The translations under genes and the position numbers were made by a program. A stretch of 64,000 nucleotides of DNA from Haloglomus halophilum. GTDB lineage: Archaea > Halobacteriota > Halobacteria > Halobacteriales > Haloarculaceae. The DNA is taken from the NCBI RefSeq assembly GCF_024298885.1, contig NZ_CP101166.1:3719149-3783148 (forward strand), written 5' to 3'. The notes beneath the pieces are model-generated. The model had not been told where the DNA came from, searched no databases, and worked only from the letters and a program-made list of their open reading frames with translations. This document shows positions 7,125 to 15,311 of this stretch, piece by piece; position 1 is the stretch's first letter; the number at the start of each line of letters is the position of its first letter.

Positions 7125-8438
7125 ATGCCCTCCAGACGTACGCTGTTGACGGCGCTCGGCGCCGCCGGTGCGGCGGGCGCCGTCGGGGCCGCCAGGGTGG
7201 CCGGTGTCCGCCGTCCGGTCGACCTCTCCGACGCCGAGTGGCACCGCGGTGCGTACGACCGCCAGCGGACGGGGAACGGTCGCGAGCGCGACGCCCCCGG
7301 TCCGGGACTGACACGCCGCTGGGCCACCGACGTTCCGGACGACGTGCACTCGTCCTCTCCGATACTGGTCGACGGGAGCGTCCACGTCGTCGCCGCCGTT
7401 CCCTCCACACGGGCAGGAGACCGACCCCGCCCGGTCCGGTTCCTCCGACTGGACGCCGCGAGCGGGGCTGTCGAACTGGACAGCCTGGTGACCCGGTACG
7501 AGGGCCGGGGGACGAGCGACGCGGTCGCCTGGGACTCGCTGGTGTACGCCGACGGGACGTTCTACCTGCTGGCGTTCGACGGCGTCCACGCGCTCGCGCC
7601 CGACGGGACCGAGCGCTGGCACCGCCCACTCGGCGGCGCCCCGAGCAACAGCAACCTCGCCACCGCGCATCCCGTCGTCGTCGACGGCTCGGTGTACGCA
7701 CCGACCGCGAGCACGACCTGGCACACCGACGCCAGCGAGGGACTCTACGCCCTGGACGCGGCCACCGGCGACGTCCGGTGGCGCTACGAGGTGCCGAACG
7801 ACGTACGGGGCTGGACCTTCGCGCCGGCGTACGCGGACGGGACCCTCTACTGCTCCGTGCTGGACCACGGCGTCGTCGCGCTGGACACCGCGGACGGAAC
7901 GGTACAGTGGGAGCGTCGCGTGCCCGTCACCGGCCCGCCGACCGTGGGCGAGAGCCGGGTCTTCGCCTCCGTCGAACCGTCGGGCAGCGACCGGTCCGGG
8001 GTCGTGGGCCTCGATGTGGGGACCGGGAAGCCGGACTGGCGCACGGAGGGCGACGGGACCTGGTTCGGGCGGTCGGTCGCCACCGCGGGTGGCCTCGTCT
8101 TCCACCGCGAGCGCCTCTCGGACATCGTCTGCCGGGAGGCGGCCACCGGCGAGGAGCGGTGGCGGCACGGACTGGCCTTCAGCGGGCTGGGGACACCAGC
8201 CATCGCCGACGGCCGGGTGTACGCCCTGGCTCGCACGGAAGAGAAGGGGCCCAGCGGCCTCCTCGCCGTCGACGCGGAGAGCGGCGACCGCGTGGGGTTC
8301 GCGCGGACCCGGCACGAGACGGGCGGGGACGCCAGCGTCGCGATCGGCGGCGGACTGGCGTTCGCCACGTCGTCGTACGGCGTGGTGCAGTGCTTCGAGT
8401 CCTGCCTCACCGGTGCCGAGGGGCACTGTCTGCACTGA
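7125..8438 (+). CDS. Secreted PQQ-like beta-propeller protein
   Basis: 437 residues. The N-terminus, SRRTLLTALGAAGAAGAVGA, is a twin-arginine (Tat) signal without a lipobox Cys. The rest is a series of about seven to eight WD-like blades with the repeat A-TGDVRWRYEV / ADGTVQWERRV, each ending in a YALDA or VALDT strand, as in BamB/PQQ-dependent propellers. It lacks recognisable quinone-ligating residues, so it is probably a structural or binding propeller at the cell surface. Two Cys pairs (C-REAATGEE region and CFESCLTGAEGHC at the end) may form disulfides. Ends 31 bases from a convergent small membrane gene. Confidence 0.8.
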   Translation: MPSRRTLLTALGAAGAAGAVGAARVAGVRRPVDLSDAEWHRGAYDRQRTGNGRERDAPGPGLTRRWATDVPDDVHSSSPILVDGSVHVVAAVPSTRAGDRPRPVRFLRLDAASGAVELDSLVTRYEGRGTSDAVAWDSLVYADGTFYLLAFDGVHALAPDGTERWHRPLGGAPSNSNLATAHPVVVDGSVYAPTASTTWHTDASEGLYALDAATGDVRWRYEVPNDVRGWTFAPAYADGTLYCSVLDHGVVALDTADGTVQWERRVPVTGPPTVGESRVFASVEPSGSDRSGVVGLDVGTGKPDWRTEGDGTWFGRSVATAGGLVFHRERLSDIVCREAATGEERWRHGLAFSGLGTPAIADGRVYALARTEEKGPSGLLAVDAESGDRVGFARTRHETGGDASVAIGGGLAFATSSYGVVQCFESCLTGAEGHCLH

Positions 8439-8469
8439 GAACGGGGTGACCGGTAGCCGAGTAGCCGAC

Positions 8470-8859
8470 TCACCGGTCCCTGGCCGCCCGGCCGGCGGCA
8501 CGGGACACGGCCAGCCCTACCATCCCGCCAGCGGCGCCGAACGTCCCGACCAGCACGGCGTCCTGAATCGGCTCCGGCGCGAGGCCGAGGCCGAACCGGA
8601 ACCCGACGATGGTGAGCAGGAGCGCGAGGAAGGCGACCCGGCCCTGGCGGGTGCTGCCGAACCACTCCTCCAGCCCCGCAAGGCGGTCACGTACCCGACT
8701 GACGGTCGCCGCGACGGCGAACGGGACGAGGAACCCGACGGCGAGCGCGGGGCGGACGATAACGGTTCCGGCACTGGAGAGCACGGCTCCAGTGAACATC
8801 AGGTACACGACGCCCAGAACAGTCAGCAGCACGTCGACACCGGTCGCCGAGCGGAGCAT
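8470..8859 (-). CDS. Small four-helix membrane protein, unknown
   Basis: 129 residues with four clear hydrophobic helices (about 9-29, 36-55, 73-93 and 99-118) and an amphipathic charged segment (SRVRDRLAGLEEWFGSTRQGR) between helices 2 and 3. It is 16 bases downstream of the stop of nothing on its own strand except asd, which is transcribed towards it from the right; the two may be one transcription unit. No family is recognised. Confidence 0.6.
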   Translation of the reverse strand: MLRSATGVDVLLTVLGVVYLMFTGAVLSSAGTVIVRPALAVGFLVPFAVAATVSRVRDRLAGLEEWFGSTRQGRVAFLALLLTIVGFRFGLGLAPEPIQDAVLVGTFGAAGGMVGLAVSRAAGRAARDR

Positions 8860-8875
8860 CCGGCAGCCTCGCGGG

Positions 8876-9910
8876 TTACAGGTAGCCTTCCGTCAGCAGC
8901 AGCTCGCCGTTCAGCACACTGGCGCCGGCGGCGCCACGCATCGTGTTGTGCGCGAGGCAGTTGAACTGGATGCCGGTCGTCGTGCTGCGGATGCCGCCCG
9001 CGGAGACGGCCATCCCGTCGTCGAGCATCCGGTCGAGGCGGGGCTGGGGGCGGTCGGGCTCCTCGAAGACCTTGATCATCCGGTCGGGCGAGGAGGGGAG
9101 GTCAGCACCCGGCAGTTCGGCCATCGCGTCGGCGGCCTGGTCGGGCGTCACGTCCTCGGCGGTGTCGGCCCAGACGTTCTCGAGGTGGCCGTCGAGGGTC
9201 GCGATGCGGTTGCAGGAGGCCGCCACGTCCACGTCGTGGAGGTGGACCTCGCTGCCATCGAACGTGCCCAGCAGCTTCGTCGTCTCCGTCTCCATCTTCT
9301 GCTCCTCGCCGCCGATGTGCGGGATGGCGTTGTCGATGATCTCCATCGAGGTGACGCCGGAGTAGCCGGCGCCGGAGACGGCCTGGAGCGTCGAGACGCG
9401 CACCGATTCGAGGCCGAACTGGTCGAGCGCGGCCAGCGTCGGGACCATCGTGATGGTCGAGCAGTTCGGGTTCTTCAGGAGCGCGCCGTCCCAGCCGCGC
9501 TCGTCGCGCTGGACCTCGAGGAGACCGACGTGGTCGCCGTTGACCTCGGGGATGACGAGGGGTACGTCGTCGGCCATCCGCGCGTTCGAGGAGTTCGAGG
9601 AGACGACGTAGCCCGCCTCGCAGAACTCGGGTTCGACCTGTTCGCCGACACTGGACGGGAGCGAGGAGAAGATGAGGCTCACGTCGTCGGGGACCTCGCT
9701 CGGGTCGGTGGCGGAGACGGTCAGGTCCGCGACGGATGCCGGAATGGGCGAGTTGACGCGCCACTTCGCGGCGTCGCGGTACGTCTCGCCGGCCGAGTCC
9801 GCCGAGGCGGTGAGCGCGGCGATCTCGAAGTCCGGGTGCGGTTCGAGCAGCTGGATGAGTCGCTGGCCCACGGCGCCGGTCGCGCCGAGGATGCCAACCT
9901 TCGTCGTCAT
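8876..9910 (-). CDS. asd: Aspartate-semialdehyde dehydrogenase
   Basis: 344 residues. The NADP-binding motif GATGAVGQ is at 9-16, the active-site Cys is C150 in LKNPNCSTI, and the C-terminal substrate region with the conserved His is present (HLHDVDVAASCNR). It reduces aspartyl phosphate to aspartate semialdehyde in the pathway to threonine, methionine, isoleucine and lysine. The length and the fungal/archaeal-type motif (SSNSSNARM) agree with the archaeal Asd class. The frame is open far upstream, but the Rossmann start fixes the ATG at 9910. Confidence 0.93.
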   Translation of the reverse strand: MTTKVGILGATGAVGQRLIQLLEPHPDFEIAALTASADSAGETYRDAAKWRVNSPIPASVADLTVSATDPSEVPDDVSLIFSSLPSSVGEQVEPEFCEAGYVVSSNSSNARMADDVPLVIPEVNGDHVGLLEVQRDERGWDGALLKNPNCSTITMVPTLAALDQFGLESVRVSTLQAVSGAGYSGVTSMEIIDNAIPHIGGEEQKMETETTKLLGTFDGSEVHLHDVDVAASCNRIATLDGHLENVWADTAEDVTPDQAADAMAELPGADLPSSPDRMIKVFEEPDRPQPRLDRMLDDGMAVSAGGIRSTTTGIQFNCLAHNTMRGAAGASVLNGELLLTEGYL

Positions 9911-10013
9911 TACCAGTCCGTGTGCTACGGGTACGCAAAACGGTTCTGAATCGGGATGGCATCCGGGGCCTGAACGGGAGCCAGCGAGATCCGAGGGGAT
10001 GCGATGGGACGGG

Positions 10014-11081
10014 TCAGTCCGAGAACACGCGCACGCCGTCGTCCATCCGGTCGGTCGCGCGGCCCCGCTCGACCAGTTCCGCACACGCGCCGATGGTCTC
10101 GAACAGGACGTATGGCTCCTCCGCGATGTCGGCGCGGGTGTTCGCCACCTCGAAGGCGGGGGCCGGGCCGACCTCCGCGAGCGTCGACTCCACGTCGTCG
10201 AGCAGGTCGTCGAGGCTCTCGATGGAGCGCTCGATGGCCCCCGCGTAGTCCGTGAAGACGGGACCGTGGCCGGGGTAGACGCGGTCGAAGGAGTACGACC
10301 GGAGCGAGCCGTAGCAGCGATAGGAGGCGCTGACGGAGTCGAAGGTACCGTCGTCGAGCCCGGCGTGGAGCGCGGCCGCGCGGAACGGCTCGATGACCGC
10401 GTCGGCCGAGAAGAGGACGCGCTCGCCCGCGTCACCGGTAGCGCCATCGGTATCAGTGCCGTCGGCCTCCGGGCCGAGCGTGGCGGCGAAGGCGAACTGG
10501 TCGGCCTGGTGACCGGGACAGTGGATGCTCTCGAAGGTGACGCCGCCGGCCTCGAACGCGTCACCCGCCGCGAGGCGCACGTCGACGGCTTCGGGCGGGC
10601 AGTAGCGGGCGTTGCGCTTCAGCGACTCGACGGCCTGCGAGACGACGTACTCGCGGAGTCCCTCGGGAACGCCGACCACGCGGGCGTTCTCGGTTACGAC
10701 CTCGTGGAGGTCGTCCGGGTCGCGTTCCAGGCGCTCGACGGCCGCAGCAGGCGCGTACACCGTCGGGTCACCCGCGTCGATGAGGTTCGACACCTGCCCG
10801 TCGTGGTCCGTGTGCGGGTGCGTGACGAGCACGTGCGCGATGTCCGCGGGCTCGAAGCCGTGCGCGTCGAGCCCCTCGCGGAGCTCCTCGGCACCGCGAT
10901 CCTCGGGGGCACCCGCGTCCACGAGAACCGGTTCGTCGGCGTCGACGAGGTAGCAGGCGGCGTGACCCGGCGGCCAGTCGACGGTCGTCTCGATACGGTG
11001 AACGGGAGGCGCGTCGGCAGGAGCGCTCTGCGTGCCGGTGCGCCCGTCGGTCTCGTCGGGGGAAGGAGTGGAGTCAGTCAT
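10014..11081 (-). CDS. MBL-fold metallo-hydrolase
   Basis: 355 residues. The metallo-beta-lactamase motif THPHTDHDG gives H88, H90, D92 and H93; further ligands lie in CPGHQADQ, FSADAV and YPGHGPV. The domain is followed by a C-terminal helical region of about 90 residues with a winged-helix-like look, as in LACTB2/glyoxalase-II-like enzymes. The ATG at 11081 overlaps the end of the upstream MFS gene by 8 bases, so both are one operon. A thioester or phosphodiester hydrolase role cannot be narrowed. Confidence 0.83.
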   Translation of the reverse strand: MTDSTPSPDETDGRTGTQSAPADAPPVHRIETTVDWPPGHAACYLVDADEPVLVDAGAPEDRGAEELREGLDAHGFEPADIAHVLVTHPHTDHDGQVSNLIDAGDPTVYAPAAAVERLERDPDDLHEVVTENARVVGVPEGLREYVVSQAVESLKRNARYCPPEAVDVRLAAGDAFEAGGVTFESIHCPGHQADQFAFAATLGPEADGTDTDGATGDAGERVLFSADAVIEPFRAAALHAGLDDGTFDSVSASYRCYGSLRSYSFDRVYPGHGPVFTDYAGAIERSIESLDDLLDDVESTLAEVGPAPAFEVANTRADIAEEPYVLFETIGACAELVERGRATDRMDDGVRVFSD

Positions 11082-12537
11082 CGTAGGTTTCGGGGTCGAG
11101 CGTCTCGGGGTCCAGCGTATCAGCGTCCGTAGCGGCGTTTCCGGCGGCTTCATCGTCGGGCACCGAGTCGCTGTCGGTTTCCGCGCCGAGCAGGGTGGCG
11201 TTCACGAGCAGGAGGCAGCCCACCGCCAGCCCCGCACACGCGAGATAGGTGAGGTCGTAGCCGACCGTCGTGACGGCGGGGAACGCGACGAGCGGGCCGA
11301 GCGAGAGGCCGATGTCGCCGAACACGTTGTAGAGGCCGCCGAACTTGCCGGTCTCGCCGGTCGGGGAGATGTCGCCGAGCGTGGCGAGCAGCGCCGGGCC
11401 GGAGCCGCCCGTACCGGCCCCGACGAGTGCGACGCCCGTGGCCACGCCGAGGAACGAGGGGACGAGCGCGAGCGCGGCGAAGCCGGCCGCGAGCAGTGCG
11501 AACGCGGGAAGCGTCACCAGCGCCCGGTGCTCGACGCGGTCGGAGAGACGCCCGCTCACGACCGTCGAGATGGAGGAGACGACGACCCCACCGCCCATGA
11601 CGAGGCCACTGACGCCGGCCGCCGTGAGGACGCCGACCTGCAGTTCGAGTTCGGCGGCGTACTTGACGGCGGTCGTCAGGAGGATGCCGCCGAACAGGAA
11701 ACGGATGGTCCCGTTGGCGATACCGACCGGGACGACGCCGGGCGTCGAGCGCGCGAGCCCGGGCAGCTCGCGCAGTGGCACGCGTGCGCCGGCGCTGGCC
11801 CGCACGTCCGGGAGGACCACGAAGGCGACGACGCCCGCCAGCAGCGCGAGGGTACCGGCCGTGAGGAAGGCGGTCTGCACGTCGAACACGTCCGTCAGGA
11901 CGCCACCGACCACGAGGCCGGCCGGGAAGCCGAGCGACTGCCCGCCCCGCATGTAGCCCGTCCACTTCCCGCGGGTCTCCTTCGTCGTGATGCCCGTGAT
12001 GATGGCGAACGCGCCGACGAAGACGAACGCCGACCCGACGCCCCAGAAGGCCCGGGCGAGGACGAAGACGAGTCCCGGCGCCGAGACGGTCCCGACCACC
12101 GGGAGCGTCGCGAGGTCGACGGCCGGCGTGTAGAGGCCGACGACGTAACCGAAGGGGGCGAGGCCCTGGACGAACAGGCCGGCGATCATGGGCTTGCGAG
12201 CGCCGCGCTCGTCGATGAGCTGCCCGGCGGGCGTGTTCATCACGAGCCGGGCGATGCGGTTGGCCGCGAGGATGACGCCGAGCATCACCGCGGAGATGCC
12301 CAGCACGCGGTCGAGCAACGGAAGCGTCGGGAAGGCGACGCCGGTGGCGACGCCGCCGAGGAAGACACCCGCGGTGACGGCGATGGCGACGGTCCGCACG
12401 GAGTGTTCGGAGCCGTCGCTGCCGGCCACTCCGCCGTCCGACGGTTCGCTCGCGCCAGCGTCCGCCGACACGGAACCGCCATCAGGCACCGCGACGCGGC
12501 GCTCGTCGGCTCCCGAGTCGACTGCCTGTTCAGCCAT
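11074..12537 (-). CDS. MFS transporter, first gene of operon with MBL hydrolase
   Basis: 487 residues. A disordered acidic N-terminal tail of about 45 residues precedes 12 membrane segments. MFS loop motifs are visible (TPAGQLIDERGARKPMI and VVSGRLSDRVEHR). The C-terminus is again acidic (TLDPETLDPETYDD, a short direct repeat). Coupling to a downstream hydrolase suggests export or uptake of the hydrolase's substrate or product. A TTAAGTG sequence at 12571-12577 may be the promoter, read on the minus strand. Confidence 0.83.
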   Translation of the reverse strand: MAEQAVDSGADERRVAVPDGGSVSADAGASEPSDGGVAGSDGSEHSVRTVAIAVTAGVFLGGVATGVAFPTLPLLDRVLGISAVMLGVILAANRIARLVMNTPAGQLIDERGARKPMIAGLFVQGLAPFGYVVGLYTPAVDLATLPVVGTVSAPGLVFVLARAFWGVGSAFVFVGAFAIITGITTKETRGKWTGYMRGGQSLGFPAGLVVGGVLTDVFDVQTAFLTAGTLALLAGVVAFVVLPDVRASAGARVPLRELPGLARSTPGVVPVGIANGTIRFLFGGILLTTAVKYAAELELQVGVLTAAGVSGLVMGGGVVVSSISTVVSGRLSDRVEHRALVTLPAFALLAAGFAALALVPSFLGVATGVALVGAGTGGSGPALLATLGDISPTGETGKFGGLYNVFGDIGLSLGPLVAFPAVTTVGYDLTYLACAGLAVGCLLLVNATLLGAETDSDSVPDDEAAGNAATDADTLDPETLDPETYDD

Positions 12538-12638
12538 CGGTGTCGATGGTCCGCTTCGGTGTTACCACTGTTAAGTGATGTGCCTTGTTACGTTGGGGTC
12601 GTTATCCAGGGTGGCTCCCGGCCGGGCGCGCCGGCCCG

Positions 12639-13343
12639 TCAGTCGTCGTACGGCGGCGTGAGTGGGTCGGCATCGAGCGCCGGACGGCGCCCGTCCAGCG
12701 GCGCGAACGCCTCGTCGCGCCGGCGCTCCAGCCAGCGGAGGAGCCGTGCGGCCCAGTCGAGTTTCGCGTGCTTCTCCGCGCCGACCGTCGGGTCCCGGAG
12801 GTCCCAGCCCGGGAACCGCAGGCTGTCGGCGCCGAGGTGGTCGGCGAGGAAGGCCGCCCGGTCGCCGTCCGTGAACCCGCCGAAGTTCCGGACCGGCCCT
12901 ACGGGTGCGGCCTGCGTCGTCGGGAGGAGCGCATCGGGATCGCAGTCCGGCACGACCGACTCGACGAGGGCGAGGTTGTCACCGTGGGCGTGCGCGGCCA
13001 CGGGGACGCCCTCGTGGGTCAACCGTCGGGCCGTGTCGGGGTTCTTGTCGAGGTCGGTCACCATGCAGTCGACGGTGACGCCGTGCTCGCGGCAGGTGTC
13101 GGCCGCGACGGAGGCCGCGAACACCACGTCGGCGTCCCGGGCGACATCGAGGTCGTCGACCAGTCGCTCGGCGCCACCGGCCACGGCGACGGTCGCACCC
13201 GCAACCCGTTCGCGGAGGGGAACGAGGTCGAACGGGCTCGCCAGCACGGCCAGTCGGTCGCGGGCTCGCTCGTCGCCGCCCCGGTCGTAGCCGAGGTCGG
13301 CGAGGAGTCGTTCGTAGACGGGGTTCCACTGTTCGAAGCGCAT
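12639..13343 (-). CDS. mptE: 6-hydroxymethyl-7,8-dihydropterin pyrophosphokinase, archaeal type
   Basis: 234 residues of the MptE/DUF115 family (COG1634). Visible family features are the start MRFEQWNPVYERLLADLGYD, the glycine loop VAVAGGAERL, the motif VTDLDKN near residue 96 and HAHGDN around 118-123, and the C-terminal WDLRDP. It pyrophosphorylates hydroxymethyldihydropterin, the step before dihydropteroate synthase; the folP gene lies 0.7 kb away across one small membrane gene. No bacterial FolK is seen. This supports one folate/pterin locus. Confidence 0.88.
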   Translation of the reverse strand: MRFEQWNPVYERLLADLGYDRGGDERARDRLAVLASPFDLVPLRERVAGATVAVAGGAERLVDDLDVARDADVVFAASVAADTCREHGVTVDCMVTDLDKNPDTARRLTHEGVPVAAHAHGDNLALVESVVPDCDPDALLPTTQAAPVGPVRNFGGFTDGDRAAFLADHLGADSLRFPGWDLRDPTVGAEKHAKLDWAARLLRWLERRRDEAFAPLDGRRPALDADPLTPPYDD

Positions 13344-13479
13344 TACTGGACCTGTGGCTCGGGGGCTGCTGTGACTCCGCAGATAGGTTGCGGGCCGAAG
13401 GGCACCAAGGTACCCCTACCCGGTGTGCCCTCCGGCTTCCACCTGCGCGTTGTCGTGGGGATGTCATAAGTTTTCTCGT

Positions 13480-13504
13480 CCGAACGCTGATACCTGGCGT
13501 TCGG
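13480..13504 (+). promoter_or_regulatory. Hairpin in the mptE / membrane-protein divergent region
   Basis: CCGAACGC and GCGTTCGG form a perfect 8-bp stem with a 9-base loop. It lies between the mptE start (13343) and the gene at 13590. It could be an operator or a leader structure; no further support is visible. Confidence 0.35.
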
Positions 13505-13589
13505 GCGTCGGACCCCTGTCGGACGTGTGTTTTCACGCTGGGAGAACGGTCGGGGGGCTTTCAAGTACCGGTAACGAACGGGAGATTGA

Positions 13590-13982
13590 ATGAGCGTCGG
13601 GACCGATACGGACGACGGAGCAGGTGTGGTGGGCCGGGCGGGCGAGCTCTCCTCGCTCGGGCGCTTCTGCACGGAGGAGTTCGCCAGGCTGTGGCTCATC
13701 GCCACGGCCACGTACGTCGTCGGCGACAGTGTGACCACACTCGCGATCGTCAATCACTCACAGACCGTGGCCGAGGGGAACGTGGCCATGGCCACAGCCA
13801 TCGACGCGTTCGGCGAGGCCGGCCTCATCGGACTGAAACTCGTGGCGATGCTGTTCGGTATCGCCGTCAGCATCTACGCGACCCGCGACCACGACCGGAT
13901 GCTCTACTACACGCCACCCGTCTTCCTCGCGGTGGTCGGGGCGTTCGCGACTGCCTACAATATCCGCCTCCTCATTGGATAA
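13590..13982 (+). CDS. Small membrane protein between mptE and folP
   Basis: 130 residues with three membrane segments (about 34-54, 71-95 and 103-128) and a polar N-terminus. The first helix carries a D-S-x-T-T motif (VVGDSVTTLAIVN). Context between two folate genes is suggestive, but mptE and folP both run on the other strand, so it is not in their operon. No known function. Confidence 0.65.
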   Translation: MSVGTDTDDGAGVVGRAGELSSLGRFCTEEFARLWLIATATYVVGDSVTTLAIVNHSQTVAEGNVAMATAIDAFGEAGLIGLKLVAMLFGIAVSIYATRDHDRMLYYTPPVFLAVVGAFATAYNIRLLIG

Positions 13983-14019
13983 CTGCGAACATTGTTGATG
14001 TGTATCTGAAAGAACAGGA

Positions 14020-14038
14020 CAACTTCCTTTAGAAGTTG
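14020..14038. terminator. Hairpin between convergent genes
   Basis: CAACTTC and GAAGTTG form a perfect 7-bp stem with the 5-base loop CTTTA, inside an AT-rich patch (13983-14046) between the membrane-protein stop and the folP stop. It fits a bidirectional terminator or 3'-end processing site. Confidence 0.55.
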
Positions 14039-14046
14039 ATTATCTC

Positions 14047-15183
14047 CTACAGCGCGTCCTCGATACGCTCCAGCGCCGCCCGTAGTCGGTCGGAGCCGTC
14101 CACCTCGCGGACGACGGCCCGGAGTGCCGCGGGCGTCCCGTAGAGGACGCCGGTCCCCGGCTCGCTCCCGGGAGCGAAGCCGGCGCCCACGGGCGGTGCC
14201 GTCAGCGTCGCGCGGTCGGGTTCGGTCAGCCCCGACAGCTCGAACACCCGGGTCGCAGCACGGGCGGCGTGGTCGATGTCGGCCGGCGCGCCGAGCCGGT
14301 CCAGGTGTCGCTGGACCTCCGTCGGCGTCCGCGCGTCCAGTTCCTCGACGCCCGCGGACGCCTCGTGCAGGCGGTTCGGCGTGAACGCGTCGCCGACGAG
14401 CGCGGCGTCGCGGGTCTCGGCCACGTCGTGCGTGCGGACGACGTGGGCGCCGCGCTCGATGGCCATCGCGGTCGCGGCCAGCGACACCGGGAGGGCCGCC
14501 TCGGTGTCGCGGCCGGCCAGGTCGCGGAGGAAGTTCTTCCGGTTGATGGAGACGAGGATGGGACGCCCGTAGCCCCGGAACTCCCGGAGCCGGCGGAACG
14601 TCTTGCGGTCGTCCTCGAGGGTTTTGGCCTCCGACCAGCCGCCGAAGGCCGGGTCGACGATGGTCTTCTCGGTGAAGCCGTTCATCGACAGGGCCTCGTA
14701 GATGTCGTCCACCGATTCGACGGCGCCCGGCCGTTCGAGGTCCGGCGGGGAGGCCATCTTCCCGACGGCCACGTCGTACTCCTCGCAGACGCGGGGCATC
14801 TCCGGGTCGGCGAAGCCACAGATGTCGTTGACCATGTCGAAGCCGCGGTCGAGGGCGGCCTCGGCGACCTCGTGGTAGCGCGTCTCGATGGAGAAGACGG
14901 CGTCGCTGGAGACGGACTGGATGGTCTCGACGGCCGTGTCCAGGCGGTCGAGTTCCTCCTCGGCCGACAGGACATCGAGGCGCTTGTTCGCGGATTCGAG
15001 ACCGACATCGACGATGTCCGCGCCCTCGCCGATGAGCGCCTCGTCCACGTACTCGGCCGCTGCGCCGGAATCGTCGAACACGCTGGGCTTGTACGGGGAC
15101 TCCTTCGAGACGTTCAGCACGCCCATGATGCGGGTGGGCTGGTCGTCGCCGATGGCCAGGCCGGCCGCGTCGACGGTTCGCAT
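14047..15183 (-). CDS. folP: Dihydropteroate synthase family protein
   Basis: 378 residues. The TIM-barrel pterin-binding motifs are clear: IMGVLNVSKESPY near 19, GADIVDVGLES around 54-64, and the end of the barrel RGAHVVRTHDVAETRDA. The middle motifs differ from bacterial FolP (MVNDICGFADPEM, KTIVDPAFGGWSE), as in archaeal homologues. It would join p-aminobenzoate (or an analogue) to the pterin made by MptE. A C-terminal extension of about 110 residues is present. It converges with the small membrane gene and diverges from the potassium channel gene. Confidence 0.85.
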   Translation of the reverse strand: MRTVDAAGLAIGDDQPTRIMGVLNVSKESPYKPSVFDDSGAAAEYVDEALIGEGADIVDVGLESANKRLDVLSAEEELDRLDTAVETIQSVSSDAVFSIETRYHEVAEAALDRGFDMVNDICGFADPEMPRVCEEYDVAVGKMASPPDLERPGAVESVDDIYEALSMNGFTEKTIVDPAFGGWSEAKTLEDDRKTFRRLREFRGYGRPILVSINRKNFLRDLAGRDTEAALPVSLAATAMAIERGAHVVRTHDVAETRDAALVGDAFTPNRLHEASAGVEELDARTPTEVQRHLDRLGAPADIDHAARAATRVFELSGLTEPDRATLTAPPVGAGFAPGSEPGTGVLYGTPAALRAVVREVDGSDRLRAALERIEDAL

Positions 15184-15311
15184 AGCCGAATCGAGGGGCG
15201 GCGGGCGGAAAGACCTACGGAAACCGGCGGTTCGACGAGCGTGGTGGACCGACCCGACGAGCGCGCGAGCCAGGGCGGTGGGTTCAGGACCCCCGCCGGG
15301 GTAACGCCGCC

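Noticed and set aside
13390-13435. GGGCAC...GTGCCC inverted repeat near the mptE start, considered as a riboswitch
   Set aside because: Imperfect stem with a 16-base loop; no known riboswitch class fits and the orientation is unclear.
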